In this document: positions 1 through 7,809 of the stretch, piece after piece
How positions within the stretch are numbered: position 1 is the first letter of the stretch
Layout: every line of letters begins with the position of its first letter
Origin: Methanimicrococcus sp. OttesenSCG-928-J09
GTDB lineage: Archaea; Halobacteriota; Methanosarcinia; Methanosarcinales; Methanosarcinaceae
Length of the DNA: 42,426 nt
Assembly: GCA_030266245.1 (NCBI GenBank)
Contig: JAJDHP010000007.1
Location: 1-42,426 of the forward strand
Direction of reading: 5' to 3'
Translations under genes and position numbers: made by a program
The notes under the pieces: generated by a model
The model's input: the letters and a program-made list of their open reading frames with translations, nothing else
What the model was told of the DNA's origin: nothing
Database searches by the model: none

Positions 1-758
1 ACAGCATCTGTACCGAAAGCCCAAGCAGTTGCACCATCGGCTGCAGTATGCCATCCTTTGAAAGCAACATTTTTACCTGTAATTACAGGATCTGCGCCAA
101 CAGGCTGAGAGGGTAAAGCATTGCCGTTGAATAAGATTAATTGTTCAGATAAAACCATTGCACCTGCATCTGCATTAACTCCGCCGCTCGTTGCAATATC
201 ATAAGTCACGTCAACTGTAAAGATTGCATAAAGATAAGTAGAACGAGAGAGGGTATCTTTGTCAAAATCCCAGGGAGTCATTGTACTAAGATCAAGGCTT
301 TGAAGCTGATCTTGAGAAAGGGTTGAATCGAACGCATACCATCCTTGGAAATCAACAGCTTTCCCCGGAATTGACGGAGCATCGGGTTTGGGCACTGTAC
401 TGCCGCTACGGGCGTAACCATTAACCTTTGAAGGAGCATCCGCACCGGCTCCACCACTTGTTTTTGTATCATAATAATAATTATAGTACGGTTTACCGCC
501 TCCGCCGGAGCGAGAGATGCTTGTAGTTGAACCAACAGATTCTGTTTCCCCGGGTTCACTTACCGTAATATCATCATCAATGGGGTCCAGATCCGCACTG
601 AAACCGCCTGAATCTTTTGCCGGCTCAGACGGCCCAAAAATATTTTTAAAAATCGGTACATTGTAGCCTTCATGGGCTGCATAAGATGCCGCAGCACAGC
701 CGACTAAAAGAACGGCAACTACGGCAATCAAAATGATTTGATTTCTTGTGAATTTCAT
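1..758 (-). CDS. Surface protein with InlB/Listeria-Bacteroides-type repeats (partial, C-terminus off the left edge)
   Basis: The frame opens at ATG 758-756 with a GAGGGG ribosome binding site four bases upstream and stays open to base 1, so at least 252 residues are present. The N-terminus (MKFTRNQIILIAVVAVLLVG, then Cys) is a signal segment with a lipobox-like LVGC, so the protein is exported and may be lipid-anchored. After a low-complexity acidic, Gly/Ser-rich linker come two blocks with the Listeria-Bacteroides (InlB B) repeat signature: VDFQGWYAFD with WDFDKDTL and YLYAIFTV, then VAFKGWHTAADG with WAFGTDA. Such repeats occur in cell-surface adhesins; the ligand is unknown. A TATA-like box lies about 240 bases upstream. 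Gene presence is clear; function is limited to 'surface protein'. Confidence 0.8.
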   Translation of the reverse strand, partial: MKFTRNQIILIAVVAVLLVGCAAASYAAHEGYNVPIFKNIFGPSEPAKDSGGFSADLDPIDDDITVSEPGETESVGSTTSISRSGGGGKPYYNYYYDTKTSGGAGADAPSKVNGYARSGSTVPKPDAPSIPGKAVDFQGWYAFDSTLSQDQLQSLDLSTMTPWDFDKDTLSRSTYLYAIFTVDVTYDIATSGGVNADAGAMVLSEQLILFNGNALPSQPVGADPVITGKNVAFKGWHTAADGATAWAFGTDA

Positions 759-1278
759 AAAACCCCTCAATATGGATTTTCGAACATTAGTTTTGTTTTC
801 CGTACATAATGAAAAACAATGACAAATTGTACGTTTCATCCTTATTTTAAAGATTCACAGAAAAATTGAAAAGAACATTAACCCCGTATTTTTCAATTTC
901 CCCAGTCATAACCATCAAAATAACGAACGTCAAGTTGACACATTAAAAGTATCAACTAATCAAAATAACGTAACTAAAAGTAAAATGGGGAAACGAGATA
1001 TATAAATCATGTGGTGGCGGAACAATATAAAAAAGATTAGAGGATTGAAAACAATATTATAAAATGAATATATAGGATCAATAGAATTAACAGAGACAAA
1101 TATAATTAAGAATGATTAACATTATCTACCGAAAATCGCATCCAATGATGAAAAAAGAATAAATGATTATGAGAACTATACAAAAATAAAGCAGAATTTG
1201 CCAAAAAAAGATTGAAAGCAAAATCAAAAAATATCAAAGATTTGTTAAAAAAAATAAAAGAAGAGAAATATTCACCCG
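759..1278. other. AT-rich spacer without a gene
   Basis: No convincing reading frame. It contains a short inverted repeat (CGTACA at 801-806 with TGTACG at 828-833) in the leader of the leftmost gene and a TATA-like box at 999-1006. The right end is the downstream flank of the neighbouring lipoprotein gene, where the minus strand has a T-rich tract (about 1245-1260) that could end transcription. Confidence 0.5.
999..1006 (-). promoter_or_regulatory. TATA box candidate for the leftmost surface-protein gene
   Basis: On the minus strand the sequence reads TTTATATA, matching the archaeal consensus. Transcription from it would give a leader of roughly 215 bases before ATG 758. It is position-only evidence; no BRE was scored. 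Confidence 0.35.
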
Positions 1279-2052
1279 TCATTTTGATTCAATCAATTCA
1301 AATGTAACCTTTACAGTATAAGTAACGCTTTCCGGTTTAAATGTGTAAGACTGCGATGAAGAATTATTATACACTTCATTTCCGCCTGTTGTAATAACAA
1401 ATGAAGAAACAGCATATCCGTTATCAGGAACAGGCTCAAAAGTGACATTTTCATCAATATAAACTGCAACAAAATCTTTCATTTTGACATCATAAGTTCC
1501 TTCATTATCTGTCAACTTCAAATATCCGTTAGAACCGATATCCATGTCAATAGCAGCAGCAGCCAGGATGAAAATGTCATAGGATTTATTGTCATCAGCA
1601 ACAGTAACGGTTAAACTCGGTGTTGTCGGATCAGCGTTGCCTGGCTGAAAAGAAGCTGCTGAATTGTCAGCAATGGAAACCGTAACAACATTATCAGAAA
1701 CAACAGGGCGTGCGGAAATAATCTTTCCATCATATGTTTCTGAGACATCTACCGTTTTATTAAAAGTCAAAACCAAATCATTTCCTTCGACTTCTTTTGC
1801 CGGAACATACATGTAAAAACGGGGGTTTGCGTTTTCGGGATAAGTATCCCAAAGTATTATTGATTGTGTGCCGAATTGAGCGGAAAAACCAAGGGTAGCC
1901 TTCGGCTGAGTAACATTTGAAGAATTGTTGTTTGTTCCAATATCTGTTCCGTTTGATAAATCATCTCCGTTCTTAAGACATCCCGAACCGGCAAGACCAA
2001 TAACTGCCAAAAGGATGACAAAAACTAAAATGAGCTGCTTTTTAGAAATCAT
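1279..2052 (-). CDS. Exported lipoprotein of unknown function
   Basis: About 257 residues from ATG 2052 (a GTG three codons upstream at 2061 is also possible; neither has a clear ribosome binding site). The N-terminus MISKKQLILVFVILLAVIG is followed by LAGSGC, a typical archaeal lipoprotein end, then a Ser/Asn/Thr-rich linker with NGT and NSS sequons. The rest is beta-rich. The last 50 or so residues (VTFEPVPDNGYAVSSFVI, then YTFKPESVTYTVKVTFE) resemble the divergent InlB B-repeat fold. It lies next to another InlB-repeat surface gene on the same strand, separated by 520 bases, so both may belong to the cell-envelope set. I do not recognise the central domain. Confidence 0.75.
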   Translation of the reverse strand: MISKKQLILVFVILLAVIGLAGSGCLKNGDDLSNGTDIGTNNNSSNVTQPKATLGFSAQFGTQSIILWDTYPENANPRFYMYVPAKEVEGNDLVLTFNKTVDVSETYDGKIISARPVVSDNVVTVSIADNSAASFQPGNADPTTPSLTVTVADDNKSYDIFILAAAAIDMDIGSNGYLKLTDNEGTYDVKMKDFVAVYIDENVTFEPVPDNGYAVSSFVITTGGNEVYNNSSSQSYTFKPESVTYTVKVTFELIESK

Positions 2053-2126
2053 ATATATCACTGAAGAATATCACTGAAGAGGAGAGAATTACTGTATTTT
2101 ACTGCATTATATTGTATTAATACTGT

Positions 2127-2549
2127 TTAGTAAACATCATTCTCATCAAAAACCTTCTCGCCGACAACTTTTCCGTCAACGGTTCGATAGAAACAGGATT
2201 TATAACCATTATGACAGGCGCCGCCGGTTTGTTCAATAAAAAGCAAAAGACAGTCTGCGTCGCAGTCAAAACGAATTTCTTTAACATTTTGGAAATGTCC
2301 TGATGTTTCACCTTTTTTCCAAAGAGATTGGCGGCTGCGGCTCCAATAATGCGCGATTTTTGTTTCAAGTGTCAGCTTCAAAGATTCTTCGTTCATGTAA
2401 GCGAACATCAAAACCTCTTTTGTTTCGGCATCTTGAACGATTGCCGGGATTAAGCCGTTTTCAAATTTGAGAGTTGAAATATCGACGGCATTAAAACCTG
2501 TATCTTCTAAGGAATAAAGTTTCTTACAGCCGCATTTTGAGTTTTTCAT
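2127..2549 (-). CDS. hisI: Phosphoribosyl-AMP cyclohydrolase HisI
   Basis: This cytoplasmic enzyme opens the adenine ring of phosphoribosyl-AMP, the third step of histidine synthesis. The 140-residue protein has the family hallmarks: [11 protein letters not shown], then [19 protein letters not shown], then the metal-binding CDADC and [12 protein letters not shown]. The N-terminus carries an extra Cys-containing stretch (KCGCKK). It is a stand-alone HisI without a fused HisE domain and no other his gene lies in the window. It is transcribed divergently from the gene at 2647; the 97-base spacer holds a TATATAT stretch near 2572-2580. Confidence 0.93.
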   Translation of the reverse strand: MKNSKCGCKKLYSLEDTGFNAVDISTLKFENGLIPAIVQDAETKEVLMFAYMNEESLKLTLETKIAHYWSRSRQSLWKKGETSGHFQNVKEIRFDCDADCLLLFIEQTGGACHNGYKSCFYRTVDGKVVGEKVFDENDVY

Positions 2550-2646
2550 GACAGAAAAGCCGCTTGCGGACTATATATATGTTTCGATTTTGAAAAAATC
2601 GCAAGCCGCATATAATAAAGCGTGTTTTGTATGATTGTGAAAGACA

Positions 2647-3450
2647 ATGGCTTCGAATTTCACAACAGGCATCCCTGAAATCGACCGTTTAACAGGGAGC
2701 AAAATCGGAAACGGATCGTTTCTCCTGGTCAGCGGAAACGATGATGAAGGGATGTCTGCTTTTCTGGCAGAAATTGAGAAATCTAATGGGAGGTCTGTCG
2801 GAGAAGAAAAACCAAAAGCAAACGGCTGCGTGATTCAAAAGGTTTTGGCCTGCGGCGAAATAACCGCAATTGAAGCACGCGGCGGTTTCAATAAGCCGCA
2901 AAAAATAGAAACATTCAGTCAACCGGAATCTGAAAGGGCCGAGAAGGTTGAAAAAGCTGAAAAAGCCGGAAGAAACGGAAAAACTGAAAACGCTGAAAAC
3001 ACTGAAAAAATCGATAACGAATTGGAAATCATTCTTTTCATTGAAAATATCAGCGAATTGTTTCAAAACCAAAAACCCCTTGAAAAATACTCTGTGAAAA
3101 CCATCGAAAACCGAATTGTCTCCTTTATTGAGGAAATGAAAAAGGAAATCGAAAAACAAAACGACAAAGAAAATATACACCAATCTACAGAAGGCGTCCG
3201 GTACATCATTATCGGATGTCTTCACAAACATATTTTATCAAAACGAACGGAAAATCGGCTGATTCATTTATCGGACAGTTACTTCCAATTCAAAATGAAA
3301 GAACGGAACGGAAACTTTGAACGGGAAATCAGAATTTACAAATATAAAAGCAACGAAGTCGGCGGAGCGGGAGGAGCCGGCGGAAATATATTAAAATACA
3401 CGATTGAAAGCGGTAAAATTCAAATCGAAAATAAAAAAAGAATTTATTAA
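2647..3450 (+). CDS. Degenerate RecA-superfamily (KaiC/RadA-like) protein, probably ATPase-dead
   Basis: The N-terminus TTGIPEIDRLTGSKIGNGSF followed by LLVSGNDDEG has the KaiC/RadA layout (G-I-P-E-I-D-x-L, then a strand leading into the P-loop). The Walker A position reads SGNDDEGMSAF, lacking the GxGK(S/T) lysine. A possible Walker B-like strand (EIILFIENISEL) follows a highly charged Lys/Glu insertion around residues 95-125, and another hydrophobic strand (RYIIIGCLHKH) lies near residue 190. The C-terminus has a short Gly/Ala tract. It starts the run leading to marker 9, 59 bases downstream. The role is unknown; it could be a regulatory or scaffold paralogue. The start ATG has only a weak upstream ribosome binding site. 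Confidence 0.65.
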   Translation: MASNFTTGIPEIDRLTGSKIGNGSFLLVSGNDDEGMSAFLAEIEKSNGRSVGEEKPKANGCVIQKVLACGEITAIEARGGFNKPQKIETFSQPESERAEKVEKAEKAGRNGKTENAENTEKIDNELEIILFIENISELFQNQKPLEKYSVKTIENRIVSFIEEMKKEIEKQNDKENIHQSTEGVRYIIIGCLHKHILSKRTENRLIHLSDSYFQFKMKERNGNFEREIRIYKYKSNEVGGAGGAGGNILKYTIESGKIQIENKKRIY

Positions 3451-3466
3451 GGAGATTCTCTTTTAA

Positions 3467-3503
3467 TTCCCCTATTATTACAATTTATGTATACCCAGGG
3501 GAA
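3467..3503 (+). promoter_or_regulatory. Inverted repeat covering the ribosome binding site of the marker 9 gene
   Basis: TTCCCCT (3467-3473) is complementary to AGGGGAA (3497-3503), and AGGGG is the ribosome binding site for ATG 3510. Folding would hide the site in the mRNA. Confidence 0.3.
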
Positions 3504-3509
3504 AAAATA

Positions 3510-4673
3510 ATGGAAAACTTATTTGATTTAAAAACAGGCGACATAAAAATACAGAATCCGATTGCATTATCGGCAATGGCAGGAATAACAGACGCAGCAT
3601 TTGCAGCCGCTCACGCTAAAAATGCGGGACTGGTTGTTCTCGGCGCATTTAATTTAGATGAAGAATCCCAGACTGCCGGCAAAGAAGCAGCAGCGCGCGG
3701 CAGAACCGAATTTACAGCAGGAGAAGCGGCAACCAATGACATTTTCATTCGAATCGAAAATGAAATTGATGCTGCCGCTGAAAAAATGCCTGGAACCGTT
3801 ATCGCAATCAGTGTCAGAAGTTCGGGAATTGAACCACTGATTAAAGCGGCCGAACTCATAAAAAGCAAAAACGTGATCATGGAACTGGATGTCCACTGCC
3901 GTCAGCCCGAATTTACGGAACGCGGATTGGGACAATCTCTTTTGAAAGATACAACGAAACTTGCGGAAACAATTCAAAAAATAAAAGAAACGGGCGTTGT
4001 TCTTTCCGTTAAATTCAGAACAAATGTTGTAAATCCCGCAATGGCCGCAGAATTTTTCGATGCGTCCGGCGCAGATATAATCCATGCCGATGCAATGATC
4101 GAAGGAAAAGGAGCAGATCATGAAGCAATCGCTGAAATCAGAAATGTGACTAAAAAAATTCTGATTGCTAATAATTCGGTAGATGATTTTGATTCCGCCG
4201 TTGACTTTTTTACAAGCGGCGCAGATATGGTTTCCGTTGCCCGCGCTGCTGCTGATGACTCTGAATTTATTCCGCATCTGGTTCAAAAAATCACAGAGTA
4301 TCAAAAAGAAACCGGATGGTACAACGCGCCGAAACACGTTTGTAAACACGGCGATAACCGCGGATTAACATTCTGCTGTCCGCCCGTCAAATATTGCGGT
4401 CTGCTCAAAAGAATTGAAAGCGTCGGCTTCACGCCCGAAGAATTCATTCAGCTGAAACAAGAATCAGTCAGAGGAACACCACTTGAACAAGGAAAAGATA
4501 CCTGTTTCGGAAGCCTTGTTTGGTGCTGTAAGGGAACAAAACCCTGCTACTACCGCGATGCAACGCTTTCACAGCTCGGAATTCCGGTTGATGAATATAT
4601 GAGAATGAAAAAAGAACTGGCCGATAAAATTGTCAGTGCAATCGATGAAAAGAATGCGGCTGCTCAGCAATAA
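3510..4673 (+). CDS. Methanogenesis marker 9 protein (TIM-barrel, Cys-rich C-terminus)
   Basis: 387 residues. Residues 1-260 look like a dihydrouridine-synthase-type TIM barrel (IALSAMAGITDAAFA at the start; SGADIIHADAM; ILIANNSVDDFDSAVDFFTSGADMVSVARA near the phosphate-binding end). Residues 270-360 form the Cys-rich methanogenesis-marker-9 domain: HVCKHGDNRGLTFCCPPVKYC, then DTCFGSLVWCCKGTKPCYYRD, about ten cysteines that could bind metal. Marker 9 is restricted to methanogens and relatives and its reaction is not established. AGGGG lies nine bases before the ATG. It is followed at 39 bases by a CitG-like gene and then by DUF447, suggesting a shared cofactor-related job. Confidence 0.85.
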   Translation: MENLFDLKTGDIKIQNPIALSAMAGITDAAFAAAHAKNAGLVVLGAFNLDEESQTAGKEAAARGRTEFTAGEAATNDIFIRIENEIDAAAEKMPGTVIAISVRSSGIEPLIKAAELIKSKNVIMELDVHCRQPEFTERGLGQSLLKDTTKLAETIQKIKETGVVLSVKFRTNVVNPAMAAEFFDASGADIIHADAMIEGKGADHEAIAEIRNVTKKILIANNSVDDFDSAVDFFTSGADMVSVARAAADDSEFIPHLVQKITEYQKETGWYNAPKHVCKHGDNRGLTFCCPPVKYCGLLKRIESVGFTPEEFIQLKQESVRGTPLEQGKDTCFGSLVWCCKGTKPCYYRDATLSQLGIPVDEYMRMKKELADKIVSAIDEKNAAAQQ

Positions 4674-4712
4674 GCAGCAATAAACATTAAATAAAAACAA
4701 AAGCGGGATGAG

Positions 4713-5732
4713 ATGAAACAGATTCAAACAGCCGAAGATATCGCGTCGGCGGCAATTCTTTCAATGATGCTGGAAGTTTCAGCTTATCCGAAACCCGGAA
4801 ATGTTCACCGACGAAACGATTTTTCCGACACTTCTTTTGAACACTTTTTAGCTTCAGCTTCAGCGGTTCAGCCTGTTTATTTAAAGGGCGCAGCAATCAA
4901 ACCGAATCAGCCAACATCCGGATTTGGACCGCTTTTCTATGAAGCTGTTTTCAGAAGCAAAGAAGCACAAAGCGGCGGCAACACTCATTTCGGCACATTT
5001 ATTCTGCTGATACCGCTTGTAATAGCAGCCGGGCAGATTGCAGCTGAAAAAGATGAAAGCAGCATAAGAAAAAGAAAAGAAGGAAAGGATAAAAAACTGA
5101 ATTTTGAAATCATTCAAAAAGCGGCAGAGATTTGCCGCAGAACAGCTCCAGAGGACGCTATTTGTTTCTACAAAGCATTTCAATTGCTGACAATTCCGGT
5201 TCAAGAACCCGAAAAAGACAGCGAAGATTTTGATTTGGATTTAACAAATCCGGCCGCTGTTGATGTGATTCGGCAAAGAGAAATTCCTCTTTTTGACATC
5301 ATGGCATTAGGCGCAGCGCGCGATATGGTCGCTGCCGAATGGACCAACGGCTTTGAAAAGACGGAGCAGTTCGCTCAAAAGCTTTTGAAAAACAAAGAGT
5401 GGTTTGACAAAAACCCGAAAAAGAGATTCGGAAGCTCAATAAACAGTGCTGTTGTTTACACATTCGTAGAAATGTTGGCAAAATATCCGGATACGTTTAT
5501 TGAAGCGAAACAGGGTCAAAAGAAGGCTTTAAAAGTTCAGAAAGAAGCGGCGAAAATTTTGAAAATATCGGGAAAGAAGAATAAAAAGAATTCGAAAAAC
5601 TTGAAAAAAATAATGCCTGAACTTCAAAAATTTGATAAAAAACTAGACAAAAAGAAATTGAACCCGGGATCGACCGCTGATATTGCAGCCGTCGGCATAT
5701 TTATTGCGCTGCTGAGCGGATTGAAGATATAA
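4713..5732 (+). CDS. CitG/MdcB-like triphosphoribosyl-dephospho-CoA synthase family protein
   Basis: 339 residues. The start (IASAAILSMMLEVSAYPKPG, then NVHRRNDFSDTSFEHFL) is the signature of the CitG/MdcB family, which transfers the ribosyl triphosphate of ATP to dephospho-CoA. Further family features are SGGNTHFGTFILLIPL near residue 90, FDIMALGAARDMVAAEW near residue 195, and the C-terminal NPGSTADIAAVGIFIALL. A Lys-rich insertion precedes the end (about residues 265-315). No citrate or malonate decarboxylase is nearby, so the archaeal members probably use another substrate; placement between marker 9 and DUF447 suggests a C1-carrier or cofactor role. It starts 39 bases after marker 9. Confidence 0.8.
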   Translation: MKQIQTAEDIASAAILSMMLEVSAYPKPGNVHRRNDFSDTSFEHFLASASAVQPVYLKGAAIKPNQPTSGFGPLFYEAVFRSKEAQSGGNTHFGTFILLIPLVIAAGQIAAEKDESSIRKRKEGKDKKLNFEIIQKAAEICRRTAPEDAICFYKAFQLLTIPVQEPEKDSEDFDLDLTNPAAVDVIRQREIPLFDIMALGAARDMVAAEWTNGFEKTEQFAQKLLKNKEWFDKNPKKRFGSSINSAVVYTFVEMLAKYPDTFIEAKQGQKKALKVQKEAAKILKISGKKNKKNSKNLKKIMPELQKFDKKLDKKKLNPGSTADIAAVGIFIALLSGLKI

Positions 5733-5797
5733 AAAGTAAAAAAGGCATAGAATAAGAATTTAAAGTAAATAAAAGTAAAAAGTTAAAGAGGCGCGGC

Positions 5798-6475
5798 ATG
5801 GAAGAAACGGCAGAAAATTTAAAACAGCTGGCAAAATTCGGTATATCTGAAGGCATTTCAGAAATCATTCTGACAACGCGAAATGATTCTGCCGCCGAAA
5901 CAAAAGCGAATGCCGCCCCGTTCGGAATCATATGGAAAAACAATAAAATGTTTCTTCGCTTATTCAAAGGTTCAAAAACATATGAAAACCTGATGCGAGA
6001 AGATTATTTCGCGGCAAATATGACAGATGACGCCGTATTATATGCAAAATCCACTTTTTACGATTTGGAAGCCGAAGAATTCGACGACGTGCTTCACATA
6101 ACCGAAATTGGAAATGAAAACACCAAGATTTCAATTTCCGTTCCTGTTTTAAAAAAGGCCGACAGATTCGTTTTATTCAAATGCGTCAGCCGTTTGGAAG
6201 CCTCAGATTCAGTCATCATCGACATTGAGCCGATAGAATATTTTGTATTAAATGCTGAAAAAGAAGGATTCGTCTTCAATCGCGGCTTTCATTCAGTCAT
6301 TGAAGCCTGTATTCATTTGACGCGATACGAATTAACAAAAGGCCCGACACATGTTGATTTAATTCGTCATCACCAAAAAATCATTCAGCGCTGCGGCCGT
6401 AAAAATGATAAAGCCGGGTTTTCGATTGTTCGCCGAAAACTAATGGAAATCGAAGCCGGTGAAGACAAATTGTAA
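5798..6475 (+). CDS. DUF447 family flavin-binding protein
   Basis: 225 residues. The pattern FGISEGISEIILTTRNDS, then NAAPFGIIW, KMFLRLFKGSKTYENLMRE and DYFAANMTDDAVLYAKST is that of the archaeal DUF447 family, whose structures show an FMN-binding split barrel like flavin reductases. The C-terminal region (IEACIHLTRYELTKGPTHVD to the end) is the helical part. The start ATG follows AGAGGCGCGGC, with GAGG near the expected distance. It is the last gene of the marker 9/CitG-like/DUF447 series. From memory, CitG-like and DUF447 homologues also occur in tetrahydromethanopterin gene clusters of methylotrophic bacteria, which would fit a pterin-linked role; the reaction is unknown. Confidence 0.8.
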   Translation: MEETAENLKQLAKFGISEGISEIILTTRNDSAAETKANAAPFGIIWKNNKMFLRLFKGSKTYENLMREDYFAANMTDDAVLYAKSTFYDLEAEEFDDVLHITEIGNENTKISISVPVLKKADRFVLFKCVSRLEASDSVIIDIEPIEYFVLNAEKEGFVFNRGFHSVIEACIHLTRYELTKGPTHVDLIRHHQKIIQRCGRKNDKAGFSIVRRKLMEIEAGEDKL

Positions 6476-6532
6476 AAACAACACCGAATCATTTGATTTT
6501 TTACGAAGGATCACTTTTTTATGACAAATGAA

Positions 6533-6602
6533 AGTCCGAATACGACCGCAAAACGAGATTTCGCGAGCGCAGCGAGTGAAATTGAGGTTGCGGATTCGGA
6601 CT
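6533..6602 (+). repeat. Repeat C, copy 1: 70-bp palindromic element
   Basis: AGTCCGAAT (6533-6541) and ATTCGGACT (6594-6602) are perfect inverted ends. Inside, CCGCAA pairs with TTGCGG and ATTTC with GAAAT, giving one long imperfect hairpin. A near-identical copy in opposite orientation is at 28502-28571. It lies just downstream of the DUF447 gene and 75 bases before a repeat A copy. It resembles REP/MITE-like palindromic units. Confidence 0.75.
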
Positions 6603-6677
6603 ATTAATTCAATGAAAAATCAAAAAGGACAAATTGATTTCAGCCCCATCTAATTGTTTTCCTTCAAATTTGTCTGA

Positions 6678-6896
6678 TTATATGCACCTGCCGAACGCAA
6701 AACTAATTGATACGGCTACCTTACTATTGCTGTTACAGATTGCTACCTGCCATTGCCGTTACAGATTGCTACCTGCCGTTGCCGTTACAGATTGCTACCT
6801 ACTGTTGCCGCTTCCGGTCTGCTGCCTTATTGATGCTGTTACTGCTACTGCCAACACACCTCGCACGCGTGCGAGCCGCACAAACTTTAAAAAAAC
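6678..6896 (+). repeat. Repeat A, copy 1 (contains 3 x 26-bp tandem)
   Basis: The left end reads TATGCACCTGCCGAACGCAA then AACTAATTG, and the right end CGCACGCGTGCGAGCCGCAC followed by AAACTTTAAAAAAAC. Between them is a CTG/CCG-rich variable interior with three 26-base units built on TTGCCGTTACAGATTGCTAC (6726-6803). The same end sequences recur at 11662, 11885, 14510, 17848 and 28131. The leucine-rich frames across it look like by-products of composition. It lies between convergent genes. Confidence 0.75.
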
Positions 6897-6946
6897 AATA
6901 AAAGCAACCAAGAATTTCGCAGATTTAAAAAAAGATTGCAATCCGA

Positions 6947-7693
6947 TTAAGAATTACTGTCCTTCGCATTTTTTTTCTGAATAATATCAATAATTTCGCC
7001 GAGATTATTCAATTTATAATCGGGCTCAAAATAGAAATCACGGTCGTGATCGTTTCGATCTCCGTAAGCGGCGTAGGCGGTTGTCATTCCAAGTTTTTTC
7101 GCCGGCGCAATGTCGCGGCGTAAACTGTCGCCGATATACATTGATTCAACCGGTTTTGCTTTTGAGCGGTTCAGCGCAAATTCAAAGGCGCCCAAATCGG
7201 GTTTCTTTTTGCCGGACATATCGTAAGCAATCACGTCGTCCACAAGATTGTCCAGCTTCACGCGCTTCATACGGCGGAACGCATTTTCAGTGTCGGCATC
7301 GGTTACAATGACAAAAGAACAGCCCATATCTTTGACGGTTTCAATTGTTTCTCTGACACCGTCATAAAGCTCGACATTTTCAACCTTAACATCTTCATAA
7401 ATACAGCAGCATTCTTCAAAAAGAGAATCGGTAAAGACATATTTTTCTTTCAGATAATCTTCAATATTTTCCAAACTCTCAAAACCGTAAATACCGCGAA
7501 GGAAATAGGAAAGCATTTCATGTGGTTCGCCTGTCCCGATTTTGTCAACGACAGCCGCACAAGCTTTGACTTTCGCATGAACAAAATCAAAAAGAGTGTT
7601 GTCCATATCCGAAAAGATGTATTGAATTTCTTGCTCTTTCTTTTTGTGCTCTTGCCTTTCTTGCTCTCGTCCTTGTTTTCCGTTTTCTGCCAT
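6947..7693 (-). CDS. HAD-superfamily hydrolase (phosphatase-like)
   Basis: 248 residues from ATG 7693; an in-frame TTG at 7726 was not chosen because it lacks a ribosome binding site and adds non-conserved residues. All HAD motifs are visible: motif I FSDMDNTLFDF (D29, D31), motif II FVIVTDAD, the motif III lysine in GKKKPDLGAFEFAL, and motif IV YIGDSLRRDI. The alpha-helical cap sits between motifs I and II. The N-terminus is a charged Lys/Glu/Gln tail. HAD proteins of this type usually dephosphorylate small metabolites; the substrate cannot be read. A TATA box (CCTTTATAAG) lies about 50 bases upstream. The closest neighbour, an MBL-fold gene, is on the same strand upstream. Confidence 0.85.
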   Translation of the reverse strand: MAENGKQGREQERQEHKKKEQEIQYIFSDMDNTLFDFVHAKVKACAAVVDKIGTGEPHEMLSYFLRGIYGFESLENIEDYLKEKYVFTDSLFEECCCIYEDVKVENVELYDGVRETIETVKDMGCSFVIVTDADTENAFRRMKRVKLDNLVDDVIAYDMSGKKKPDLGAFEFALNRSKAKPVESMYIGDSLRRDIAPAKKLGMTTAYAAYGDRNDHDRDFYFEPDYKLNNLGEIIDIIQKKNAKDSNS

Positions 7694-7741
7694 AAAATCC
7701 CTGTTTTTACAAATAGAATAAATCAATGATTTCCGACAACC

Positions 7742-7749
7742 TTATAAAG
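7742..7749 (-). promoter_or_regulatory. TATA box for the HAD hydrolase gene
   Basis: The minus strand reads CCTTTATAAG about 50 bases before ATG 7693. This predicts a transcription start near 7720 and a leader of some 25-30 bases, which supports the ATG 7693 start. Confidence 0.5.
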
Positions 7750-7809
7750 GTATCGAAATTTCAAAAAAAAGGATGAAGAGACATCAGGTCAACAGTCTGA
7801 CCAAATGCA

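Noticed and set aside
278-559. 93-codon minus-strand frame near the left edge
   Set aside because: It is a shifted frame inside the InlB-repeat gene, which has signal peptide, ribosome binding site and repeat motifs in its own frame.
3654-4349. 231-codon frame antisense to marker 9
   Set aside because: It is Phe/Cys/Asn-rich as expected for the complement of a well-supported gene and has no start signal.
6634-6984. Leu/Cys-rich frames over repeat A copy 1
   Set aside because: Frame and stops differ between copies of the element (copy 4 is stopped after seven codons), so coding is not conserved.
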